Assembly: GCA_965203855.1 (NCBI GenBank)
Contig: CBDBDN010000004.1
Coordinates: 1-64,000 of the forward strand
DNA from: Bin87 sp965203855
GTDB taxonomy: Bacteria > Chloroflexota > Dehalococcoidia > Lucifugimonadales > UBA3495
Length of the DNA: 64,000 nucleotides
Reading direction: 5' to 3'
Position numbers and translations under genes: made by a program. Position 1 is the stretch's first letter. Every line of letters begins with the position of its first letter. Shown piece by piece: positions 42,576 through 50,732 of the stretch. The notes beneath the pieces are model-generated. The model was not told the DNA's origin. It made no database searches and saw only the letters and a program-made list of their open reading frames with translations.

Positions 42576-44321
42576 ATGGCCGAACTCAATGTATCCGACC
42601 GCACCTTTTTTGAGGGCGACAACCTTGCCATCCTGCAAGGCATCAACAGCGCGAGCGTTGACCTGATTGCTACTGACCCGCCGTTTAACAAGCGGCGCAA
42701 TATGTCGGGGAGGGCCGGCAAGTATCCCGACCAGTGGTATTGGGCGGACGGACATACGCATACCCCCGCCTGCCCGGCGGATTGCAGCCTGCGCGCCGTA
42801 CAGAATGAATGGCTGGAGGAAATTGAGGCTCTGGGCAAGATTGCCGAGTCGCAGAAAGGTGCCGCTGCCCGGCGGGATGCAGCCCGCTACAACGGACTGG
42901 TCGCTACCATTGAGGCGGCGCGGCTTACCCACGATGACGGCATTGCGGCATTTCTCTGCTTTCTGTCGGTGCGGCTGTTGGAGTGCCATCGTATCCTTAA
43001 GCCGACGGGCAGCATCTATCTGCACTGCGACCACAGCGCTAATGCTTACATCCGTATGGCGATGGACGCTATCTTTGGCAGGGACAATTTTCGCAATGAA
43101 ATCGTCTGGCTGCGCCGTCAAGACCGGCACAATCTGGGCCGGCAGCAGATGGGGCGCGCTCACGATACCATATTCTGGTACTCTAAATCCAAATCTGCCC
43201 GGTACAACATCCAATATCAACCCTATTCGGACAAATATATTAAGTCGGCATACAACAAGTTTGATGACCGGGGGCAGTACCGGACGCTGCCCTGCACCAA
43301 CGAAACGGGCGGCAATCGGTCGTATGAATTCCGGGGCATCACCCGAGCCTGGCGGTTTTCGCCGGAGCGTATGGAGGAAATGTACCAGAACGATATGCTG
43401 GTGCAGGCTACGCCCACGTCGCCGTTCCAATACAAGAAGTATCTTGACCCTACTGAAGGGGTCAAGATACAGGATGTCTGGCTGGATGTAAGCGGAGCAC
43501 GCGGGCGGGAACATACTGGCTGGCCGACGCAAAAGCCCGTTGAATTAATGCAGCGCATCATCGCTGCGTCCAGCAATTCGGGCGATGTAGTGCTTGATCC
43601 GTTTGCCGGCTGCGCTACTACCCTGGTGGCCTGCGAAAATATGGGGCAAGGTCAGCGCCGTCGTTGGATCGGCATTGACCGCGCCGGAATGGCCAAAGTC
43701 CATGTCCTCAACCGACTGCTAGATACCGACAGCAAGAATGCCGCCGTTGCAGTGAGCAAGGTTGACGGCAATGACGACGATGGAGTTTATGACGAAGCCG
43801 AGTTCCAAAAGACGCTGGCCGCCAACGCTTGGGCAATGCGCTTGGAGACCACACCGCCGCAGCGGACGGACGCCGGCGAAACCGCTCCCGGCTTTAAGAC
43901 ACCGTACCGCCCGACTACTCGCCCCAAAACTACTTTCACTTACGACGAAATGCTGGACAAGTACTTTGCGCGCTGGGGCTACCAGTGCGCCGGGTGCGGC
44001 AAGCCGGCGCCAACCTACCCCAGCGGCAAGGTTGACACCGGCGATTTTCAGCTGGATCATCTCACGCCCCGGGATCTGAACGACCCGGACACCGACGAAT
44101 TGGATAACCGCTGCGCTCTGTGCGCCAAGTGCAACCGCAAGAAAAGCAATCGCTTTACGCTCATCGGGTTGCAACTCCAGAATATCAAGGACAAAGAGTT
44201 TTACGCCCGGCGCGCCGATTTGCCCAAAGAGAATGACATCAAGGCGTGGGGACGTAGCGAAATCGCCAAAGGGAACCTGTCGCAGTTAGGAATGATATTC
44301 GACCCGGACGAGGAGCAGTAA
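42576..44321 (+). CDS. DNA adenine methyltransferase fused to an HNH domain
   Basis: A 581-residue protein. Motif IV DPPF is at residues 34-37 (VDLIATDPPFNKRR) and precedes motif I, LDPFAGCATTLVACE at about 340-354, the order of beta-class amino-methyltransferases of type II/III systems. It also has WPTQKPVELMQRII. From about residue 450 an HNH-type module follows: Cys471-x2-Cys474, LDHLTPRDL (His495), and CALCAKCNRKKSNRF. One chain may thus both modify and cut DNA, or the HNH may be the cognate nuclease. AAGGA lies 9 nt upstream; the stop overlaps the start of the next gene (TAATG). Confidence 0.82.
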   Translation: MAELNVSDRTFFEGDNLAILQGINSASVDLIATDPPFNKRRNMSGRAGKYPDQWYWADGHTHTPACPADCSLRAVQNEWLEEIEALGKIAESQKGAAARRDAARYNGLVATIEAARLTHDDGIAAFLCFLSVRLLECHRILKPTGSIYLHCDHSANAYIRMAMDAIFGRDNFRNEIVWLRRQDRHNLGRQQMGRAHDTIFWYSKSKSARYNIQYQPYSDKYIKSAYNKFDDRGQYRTLPCTNETGGNRSYEFRGITRAWRFSPERMEEMYQNDMLVQATPTSPFQYKKYLDPTEGVKIQDVWLDVSGARGREHTGWPTQKPVELMQRIIAASSNSGDVVLDPFAGCATTLVACENMGQGQRRRWIGIDRAGMAKVHVLNRLLDTDSKNAAVAVSKVDGNDDDGVYDEAEFQKTLAANAWAMRLETTPPQRTDAGETAPGFKTPYRPTTRPKTTFTYDEMLDKYFARWGYQCAGCGKPAPTYPSGKVDTGDFQLDHLTPRDLNDPDTDELDNRCALCAKCNRKKSNRFTLIGLQLQNIKDKEFYARRADLPKENDIKAWGRSEIAKGNLSQLGMIFDPDEEQ

Positions 44322-45589
44322 TGACTACCGTACTCCCCCTCGCCGACCTCAAAGTCCTGGATTTTTGCTGGGTTGCCGTTGGGCCGATGACTACCAAGTA
44401 TCTGGCGGAGTATGGCGCTGCTGTGCTACGGGTGGAGTCGGGCAAGCGGCCGGAGACGCTGCGGCGCGCCGGGCCTTTTGCCGGTGGTATCTCCGGCGTC
44501 AACCGCTCCGGCTACTTTGCCAACTACAACGCCAACAAGTACGGCCTGTCCATTGATATGGGGCATCCCCGCGCGCCGGAACTGATACTGCGGATTGCGG
44601 AATGGGCCGATGTGGTTACCGAAAATTTTACCCCCGGCACGCTGGAACGCTGGGGCCTTGGTTACGAACATCTCAACGCCGTCAACCCGCGCATCATCCT
44701 GTTCAGCGCGTCAATGCTGGGGCGCGGCGGCCCGATGCAGGCGCAGCCCGGCTTCGGCGCCGTGCTGTCGTCTTTGGCCGGCTACACCAATATCATCGGC
44801 TGGCCCGACCGGGGGCCGGTGAACCCTTACGGCGCTTATACCGATTTTGTCTGCCCCAAGTTCGCCGTGTCCGCCATCTTGGCCGCCGTTGACCGCCAGC
44901 GCGCTACCGGACGGGGGACGCATCTGGATATGTCGCAGCTGGAATGCAGCCTGCATTTCGGCGGCCCGATGCTGCTGGACGTCGCCGTCAACGGACGGGA
45001 GCCGGAGCGGGCCGGCAACCGCCATCCCGCCGCCGCCCCGCACGGCGCCTATCCCTGCGCCCCCGACGCCCCGGACTCCGCTGGTACAGACTCCGCCGGC
45101 CAACCCGAAACCGACCGCTGGATTGCCATAGCCGCATTCACCGACCGCCAGTGGGATGGCCTGCGGGATACGATGCTGGCCGACGGCATCAGCGACATCG
45201 CGTCCGGCGAATTCCGCACTTTTCGCGTCCGCAAGGCGCACGAGGACAAGCTGGACGGCATCATCGCCGGCTGGACGGCGCAGCACGACCGGCATACGCT
45301 GATGGCCCGGCTGCAAGCGGCCGGCGTCCCCGCCGGCATCGTCAACGACACCCGCGACCTGTTTGAGGACGCCCAACTGCGGCATCGCGGCCATTTCACC
45401 TGGCTGGAGCACCCGGAGATGGGGCCTTATGCCACCGACTATACCGAGTTTGTGCTGTCGGAGACGCCGGGCCGACTGGATCGGCCGGCGCCGCTATTGG
45501 GGCAGGATACGGAGTACGCCCTGCGGGAAATTGTCGGGTTGAGCGCGGCGGAGTACCAGTCGCTGGCGGACGACGGCGCGCTGGCGTGA
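44321..45589 (+). CDS. CaiB/BaiF family CoA-transferase
   Basis: A 422-residue family III CoA-transferase: LKVLDFCWVAVGPMTTKYLAEYGAAVLRVE at the N-terminus, NANKYGLSIDMGHPRAPELI, and NFTPGTLERWGLGYEHLNAVNPRIILFSASMLG. PYGAYTDFVCPKFAVSAILAAV carries the Asp that forms the CoA-thioester anhydride in this family. Its ATG overlaps the stop of the methyltransferase-HNH gene, which is odd company for a metabolic enzyme. Pieces of its 3' end recur in the spacers between the paralogues downstream. Confidence 0.88.
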   Translation: MTTVLPLADLKVLDFCWVAVGPMTTKYLAEYGAAVLRVESGKRPETLRRAGPFAGGISGVNRSGYFANYNANKYGLSIDMGHPRAPELILRIAEWADVVTENFTPGTLERWGLGYEHLNAVNPRIILFSASMLGRGGPMQAQPGFGAVLSSLAGYTNIIGWPDRGPVNPYGAYTDFVCPKFAVSAILAAVDRQRATGRGTHLDMSQLECSLHFGGPMLLDVAVNGREPERAGNRHPAAAPHGAYPCAPDAPDSAGTDSAGQPETDRWIAIAAFTDRQWDGLRDTMLADGISDIASGEFRTFRVRKAHEDKLDGIIAGWTAQHDRHTLMARLQAAGVPAGIVNDTRDLFEDAQLRHRGHFTWLEHPEMGPYATDYTEFVLSETPGRLDRPAPLLGQDTEYALREIVGLSAAEYQSLADDGALA

Positions 45590-45598
45590 ATTGCGGAT

Positions 45599-48031
45599 AT
45601 GCTCGGCGCGCGCCGTCCTGCTCCTGCAATCATCGCCCGCAGCTTGGCCGGCGCCGCGCGGAGGGCGCCGCATTGGGTATGGCCGCTGGCGGTGTGCGCC
45701 GTATTTGCGGCGGCGGCCGTCGCCGTGCTGGACGACTATAAGGTCATACGGGACAGCATAGTATTTCAGCGTGAACTGGCCGTCCGCACGGTTGACTACA
45801 TTCTGGGAGACGCCGAAGCTTATTATGCGCCCGGCACCGATGACAGCGTCAATAATTACTATGGGGCCGCATTTGAGATACTGCCGCTTTTAGTGGAGCG
45901 CGTTTTCGGACTAAATGATGTGCGGGACATTTATTTGACCCGCCATTTGATGACGCATCTGCTGTTTATCGCCGCCGGCTGGTTCTGCTATCTGCTGGTT
46001 TATCGGATGACGAACAGCCGGCTGCTGGGGCTGTTCGCCATGCTGCTGTTCCTGCTGCATCCGCGAATATACGGCAATTCGTTCTTTAACAGCAAGGACT
46101 TGCCGTTTCTGAGTATGTTTATGATTGCCCTCTGCTGCGTGCATTGGGCGTTTCGCAGAGGCACAATCGGGGCGTTTCTGGTATGCGGAGCAGTAGTAGG
46201 CATATTGGTCAACTTGCGAATTATGGGGATAATCCTGTTGCCGGCGGTATTGGCGCTGCGGACTTGCGACCTGTATTATGCCGTCGGCTGGGCTGAGCGG
46301 AGGCGGGTAATAATCAGCGGAGGGGCGTTTGCGCTGTCGGCGGTTGCCATCTACTACGCCAGTATGCCCTATCTGTGGAGCGACCCCATTGGCCGTTTTG
46401 CCGAGATGCTCCCGGCGCTTGCCAAGCACTTTAACCAAAGTTACCAGCTGTTTCAGGGCCGTTACATTTATTCTGAGGATTTGCCGGCGCATTATATTCC
46501 GACTTGGATCGGGATAACTACACCGCCGGCGGCGCTGCTGCTGTTGGGCATTGGGATAGCGGCCGGCGTGGGGCGCGCCGTTGTCGGCATTCGGCATGGC
46601 GCCGGGGACGCGCTGCGGAACGGCGAACTGCGCTTTGAGCTGTTGCTGGCCGGCATCGTGGCAGTGTCGCTGCTAGGCGTGATGGTATTATCCCCCAATT
46701 TCAACTTGGGGTGGCGGCAGATGTACTATCTCTGGGCGCCGCTGTGCCTGCTGGCGGCGCCGGGGTTGCGCGCGGTGGGCGCAGGCCTGGGCCGGCTGCC
46801 GCAGCCGCAGCGATTGCCCTTGTCATCGCCGCTGCGCCGGATTCCGGCCAGAGCCTGGCTCGGCGCGCTGGCCGTCATTATCGTGGCCGTCAGCGCAGTC
46901 CCCATGATACGGATGCATCCCTATCAGCACTTGTATTTCAACTTTCTGGTGGATCGCAAGACGCCGGAATACTTGGGAACGCAGTACGATATAGACTATT
47001 ACCGGACGGCGCGGCTGGAAGGATACAAATATCTCTTGCAAAACCATCCCGGCGAACTGATTTATCTGTCGGCCGGGCTTGATATTACGGCGCTGTTTTC
47101 GGCAGCCGAGCAACGGCGGTTCGTCGCCAACCCGGATGTGGCGCCCAGTTACGATGTTGACCATGGCGGACACAGCCAGCTGCCGCCGGGCGCATCGGAC
47201 ATACTGCTGCCGCCGGTCATTTACGCCCGCCAGGTGTACAACAATACTATAATGCGGGTAATGGCTGCGGACTTGTCCCTGGCGGACACGGACACCGCAG
47301 ACGCTTACCGGGCGATTTACCGGAGGGCGACGCAAGGCGAGCCGGTTCTGCGGTCGCGCTTTGATGTGTACCGCAGCGGGCAGCAGCTAACCTTGGCCAA
47401 GGACGACTGCCCGCCTGGGGGCACGCAAAGCCGGATCCAGATCTGGATGTATCCGGCAGATGAACAGGATTTGCCCGACAGCTACCATCGAGTAGGGCGC
47501 ACCTTCACCGGGGCGCCAATCATTACATTTGACGGCAAATGCCTGGCGCAGGTTACGCTCCCGGATTATGACATCGGCCGCATCGAGATAGGGGGAGTAG
47601 GTGCCATAATGTCGGATGATTATGTTGAGATGCTGCGGCAGCGGTATGACGGGCTGGCGTCGGCAGAGCCGGCAATCCGTTCCGAATTCAGCGTCTATCT
47701 GCAAGACGGCGCGTTGCATTACTTGAAATCCGAATGTACGCAGCGCGATGCCGCCGCCCGCTTTTACTTGCACATCGTACCGGCGGACGCAAGCAACCTG
47801 CCGGAAACTCGCCGGGAGTACGGCTATGACAACCGGGATTTTCAATGGCGCGACTTTACGGTCGACGGCGTAGTTCCGGTTACCAGAGAGGGCATTGCGT
47901 TTGAGGGCCGATGCCTGATCACGGTTGCGCTGCCAGACTATGACATCGCCGCCATCCGCACCGGTCAGTTTATGCCGGGCGCGGGTCGGTTGTGGGGCGG
48001 GGAGTTGGCGGTGCGCCCGGCGGGTCGGTAG
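45599..48031 (+). CDS. GT39-like membrane protein, cluster 2 paralogue G (two C-terminal repeats)
   Basis: An 810-residue protein 9 bp after the CoA-transferase gene, starting MLGARRPAP. The membrane half carries LDDYKVIRDSIVFQREL in the first loop, HPRIYGNSFFNSKDLPF and RMHPYQHLYFNFLVDRKTPE. The C-terminal half has two copies of the Cys-pair domain (DDC...GKC; SEC...GRC), the second ending ALPDYDIAAIRTGQ. Compared with cluster 1 it has a one-repeat shorter tail and the diagnostic RTVDYILGD and RKTPEYLGTQYDIDY sequences, so the four cluster 2 genes form their own subgroup. Confidence 0.8.
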   Translation: MLGARRPAPAIIARSLAGAARRAPHWVWPLAVCAVFAAAAVAVLDDYKVIRDSIVFQRELAVRTVDYILGDAEAYYAPGTDDSVNNYYGAAFEILPLLVERVFGLNDVRDIYLTRHLMTHLLFIAAGWFCYLLVYRMTNSRLLGLFAMLLFLLHPRIYGNSFFNSKDLPFLSMFMIALCCVHWAFRRGTIGAFLVCGAVVGILVNLRIMGIILLPAVLALRTCDLYYAVGWAERRRVIISGGAFALSAVAIYYASMPYLWSDPIGRFAEMLPALAKHFNQSYQLFQGRYIYSEDLPAHYIPTWIGITTPPAALLLLGIGIAAGVGRAVVGIRHGAGDALRNGELRFELLLAGIVAVSLLGVMVLSPNFNLGWRQMYYLWAPLCLLAAPGLRAVGAGLGRLPQPQRLPLSSPLRRIPARAWLGALAVIIVAVSAVPMIRMHPYQHLYFNFLVDRKTPEYLGTQYDIDYYRTARLEGYKYLLQNHPGELIYLSAGLDITALFSAAEQRRFVANPDVAPSYDVDHGGHSQLPPGASDILLPPVIYARQVYNNTIMRVMAADLSLADTDTADAYRAIYRRATQGEPVLRSRFDVYRSGQQLTLAKDDCPPGGTQSRIQIWMYPADEQDLPDSYHRVGRTFTGAPIITFDGKCLAQVTLPDYDIGRIEIGGVGAIMSDDYVEMLRQRYDGLASAEPAIRSEFSVYLQDGALHYLKSECTQRDAAARFYLHIVPADASNLPETRREYGYDNRDFQWRDFTVDGVVPVTREGIAFEGRCLITVALPDYDIAAIRTGQFMPGAGRLWGGELAVRPAGR

Positions 48032-48072
48032 TGTATGCTGTAACGCAGTCCGCATTGCGGAGGAACACCGCT

Positions 48073-48153
48073 TGGCTGTATCACCCGGAGATGGAGCCTT
48101 ACGCCGCCGATTGCGCCAAGTTTGCGTTGGCGGTTGATGGTGCGTTGCGGTAG
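48073..48153 (+). pseudogene. Fragment of caiB tail between paralogues G and H
   Basis: The spacer reads W-L-Y-H-P-E-M-E-P-Y in one frame, matching WLEHPEMGPY of the CoA-transferase at 45401, and runs into GATGGTGCGTTGCGGTAG, matching its last codons. Just upstream, TGTAT...GGAGGAACACCGCTTG resembles the leader and TTG start of the hydrolase at 56281. The spacer thus looks like hydrolase start joined to caiB end. Confidence 0.6.
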
Positions 48154-48162
48154 ATTGTGGAT

Positions 48163-50607
48163 ATGCGCGCTTTTGACTTTCCCCCAATCGTTGCCCGCAG
48201 CTTGGCCGGCGTCGCGCGAGGGGCGCCGCATTGGGTATGGCCGCTGGCGGTGTGCGCCGTCTTTGCGGCGGCGGCCGTCGCCGTGCTGGACGACTACAAG
48301 GTACTGCGGGACAGCATACTGCATCAGCGTGAGCTCGCCGTCCGCACGGTTGATTACATTCTGGGGGACGCCAACGCTTATTGGGCGCCCGGCACCGACT
48401 ACAGTCTCAATAATTACTATGGGCCCGCGTTTGAGGTACTGCCGCATATTGTGGAGCGCATTTTGGGGCTAGATGATGTGCGGGACATCTACTTAACTCG
48501 TCATTTGATGACGCATCTGCTGTTTATCGCCTCCGGATGGTTTTGCTATCTGCTGGTTTATCGGATGACGAACAGCCGGCTGCTGGGGCTCTTTGCGATG
48601 CTGCTGTTCCTGCTGCACCCCAGGATGTACGGCAACTCATTCGCTAGCAGCAAAGACCTGCCGTTTCTGAGTATGTTTATGATTGCCCTGTGCTGCGTCC
48701 ATTGGGCGTTTCGCAGAGGGACAATCGGGGCGTTTCTGGTGTGCGGGGCAATAGTAGGCATACTGGTCAACTTGCGAATTATGGGGATAACGCTGCTGCC
48801 GGCGGTATTGGTGCTGCGTGCCGCCGACTTGTATTACGCCGTCGGCTGGGCCGAGCGGAGGCAAGTAATAATCAGCGGAGCGGGGTTTGCGCTGTCGGCG
48901 GTTGCCATCTACTACGCCAGTATGCCCTATTTGTGGAGCGACCCCATTGCCCGTTTCGCGGAACTGGTTGCGACATTTTATCGGCATCCTACCCAAGGCC
49001 ACGAGCTGTTTCAGGGGCGGCACCTTTATTCCGGCGACTTGCCGGCGCATTATATTCCGACCTGGATCGGGATAACGACCCCGCCGGCGGCGCTGCTGCT
49101 GTCGGGCATTGGGATAGCGGTCGGCGTGGGGCGCGCCGTTGCCGGCATTCGGCATCGCACCGGGGATGCGCTGCGGAACGGCGAGCTGCGCTTTGAGCTG
49201 CTGCTGGCTGGTATCGTGGTGATGTCGCTGCTGGGCGTGATGCTGCTGTCGCCCCATTTCATCCGGGGCTGGCAGCATATGTACTATCTATGGGCGCCGC
49301 TGTGCCTGCTGGCGGCGCCGGGGCTGCGCGCGACGGGCGCCGTTCTATGCCGGCTGTCGCTGCGATTGCCCTCGTCATGGCAGTTGCGTCGGGTTCCGGC
49401 GAGGGCCTGGATCGGCGCGCTGGCCGTCATCATCGTGGCCGCCAGCGCCGTTCCGGTGATACGGATGCATCCCTATCAGCACTTGTATTTTAATTTTCTG
49501 GTGGATCGCAAGACGCCGGAATATCTGGGAACGCAGTACGATATAGACTACTCGCGGACGGCGCGGCGGGAAGGGTACAAATATCTCTTGCAAAACCATC
49601 CCGGCGAACTGATCTATACGCCGTCCGGGAATGCCGTGACCACAAGCGGGGTATCCGATGCCCTGGCGCTGTTTCCGGCAGCGGAGCGACGGCGGTTCGT
49701 CTCCGACCCGAATATGGTTCCCAGTTACCGTATAGACCACGGCGGACACAGCCCGCTGCCGCCGGGAGCATCGGATATACTGCTACCGCCCGTTATTTAC
49801 GCCCGTCAGGTGTACAACAACACCATTATGAGAGTAATGGCGGCGGACTTGTCGCTGGTGGACGCGGACACCGCAGATACTTACAGGGCGATTTACCGGA
49901 GAGCAACGCAAGGCGAGCCAATCCTACGGTCGCGCCTTGATGTGTACCGCAGCGCCAAACGGCTAACTCTGGCCAAGGACAATTGCCCGCCCCGGGACGC
50001 ACACAGCCGATTACAGGTCTGGATGTATCCGACCCGCGAGCAGGATTTGCCCGACAGCTACCATCGGGTAGGGCGCACCTTCACCGGAGCGCCAATCATC
50101 ACATTTGACGGCAAATGCCTGGCGCAGGTTACGCTGCCGGATTATGACATCGGCCGCATCGAGATAGGGGGAGTAGGAACCATCTTGTCGGATGATTATG
50201 TTGAGATGCTGCGGCGGCGGTATGACGCGCTGGCGTCGGGAGAACCGGCAATCCGTTCCGAATTCAGCGTCTATATGCAGGATGGGGCGCTGCATTACCT
50301 CAAACCCGAATGTACGCAGCGCGATGCCGCCGCCCGCTTTTACCTGCACATCATACCGGCGGACGCAGGCGATCTGCCGGAAACTCGTCGGGAGTACGGC
50401 TATGACAACCGGGATTTTCAATGGCGCGACTTTACGGTCGACGGCGTAGTTCCGGTTACCAGAGAGGGCATTGCGTTTGAGGGCCGATGCCTGCTCACGG
50501 TTCCGTTGCCTGACTATAACATCGCCGCCATCCGCACCGGGCAGTTTGTTCCGGGCGCGGGCCGTTTGTGGGGCGGAGAGTTTGCCGTGCGCCCGGCGGG
50601 TTGGTAG
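48163..50607 (+). CDS. GT39-like membrane protein, cluster 2 paralogue H (two C-terminal repeats)
   Basis: An 814-residue paralogue from ATG 48163 (GTG 48157 is the alternative). It is very close to G throughout: HPRMYGNSFASSKDLPF (Ala-Ser replacing Phe-Asn), RMHPYQHLYFNFLVDRKTPE, and two Cys-pair domains (DNC...GKC; PEC...GRC). The last 130 residues are almost identical to those of G, with divergence around residues 470-510 where an insert (TPSGNAVTTSGVSDALAL) replaces a shorter stretch. No good Shine-Dalgarno sequence is visible. Confidence 0.8.
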   Translation: MRAFDFPPIVARSLAGVARGAPHWVWPLAVCAVFAAAAVAVLDDYKVLRDSILHQRELAVRTVDYILGDANAYWAPGTDYSLNNYYGPAFEVLPHIVERILGLDDVRDIYLTRHLMTHLLFIASGWFCYLLVYRMTNSRLLGLFAMLLFLLHPRMYGNSFASSKDLPFLSMFMIALCCVHWAFRRGTIGAFLVCGAIVGILVNLRIMGITLLPAVLVLRAADLYYAVGWAERRQVIISGAGFALSAVAIYYASMPYLWSDPIARFAELVATFYRHPTQGHELFQGRHLYSGDLPAHYIPTWIGITTPPAALLLSGIGIAVGVGRAVAGIRHRTGDALRNGELRFELLLAGIVVMSLLGVMLLSPHFIRGWQHMYYLWAPLCLLAAPGLRATGAVLCRLSLRLPSSWQLRRVPARAWIGALAVIIVAASAVPVIRMHPYQHLYFNFLVDRKTPEYLGTQYDIDYSRTARREGYKYLLQNHPGELIYTPSGNAVTTSGVSDALALFPAAERRRFVSDPNMVPSYRIDHGGHSPLPPGASDILLPPVIYARQVYNNTIMRVMAADLSLVDADTADTYRAIYRRATQGEPILRSRLDVYRSAKRLTLAKDNCPPRDAHSRLQVWMYPTREQDLPDSYHRVGRTFTGAPIITFDGKCLAQVTLPDYDIGRIEIGGVGTILSDDYVEMLRRRYDALASGEPAIRSEFSVYMQDGALHYLKPECTQRDAAARFYLHIIPADAGDLPETRREYGYDNRDFQWRDFTVDGVVPVTREGIAFEGRCLLTVPLPDYNIAAIRTGQFVPGAGRLWGGEFAVRPAGW

Positions 50608-50652
50608 TGTATGCTGTAACGCAATCCGCATTGTGAAGGGACATCACCTGAC

Positions 50653-50723
50653 TGGAGTGCCCGGAGATGTACCCTACCGATTGCGCCAAGTTTGCGCTGG
50701 CGATTGAGGGCGCGTTGCGGTAG
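50653..50723 (+). pseudogene. Fragment of caiB tail between paralogues H and I
   Basis: The spacer repeats the arrangement seen between G and H, with small deletions: a hydrolase-leader-like TGTATGCTGTAACGCAATCC, then CCCGGAGATGTACCC and GATTGCGCCAAGTTTGCG, ending GCGTTGCGGTAG before the start of I. Confidence 0.6.
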
Positions 50724-50732
50724 ATTGTGGAT

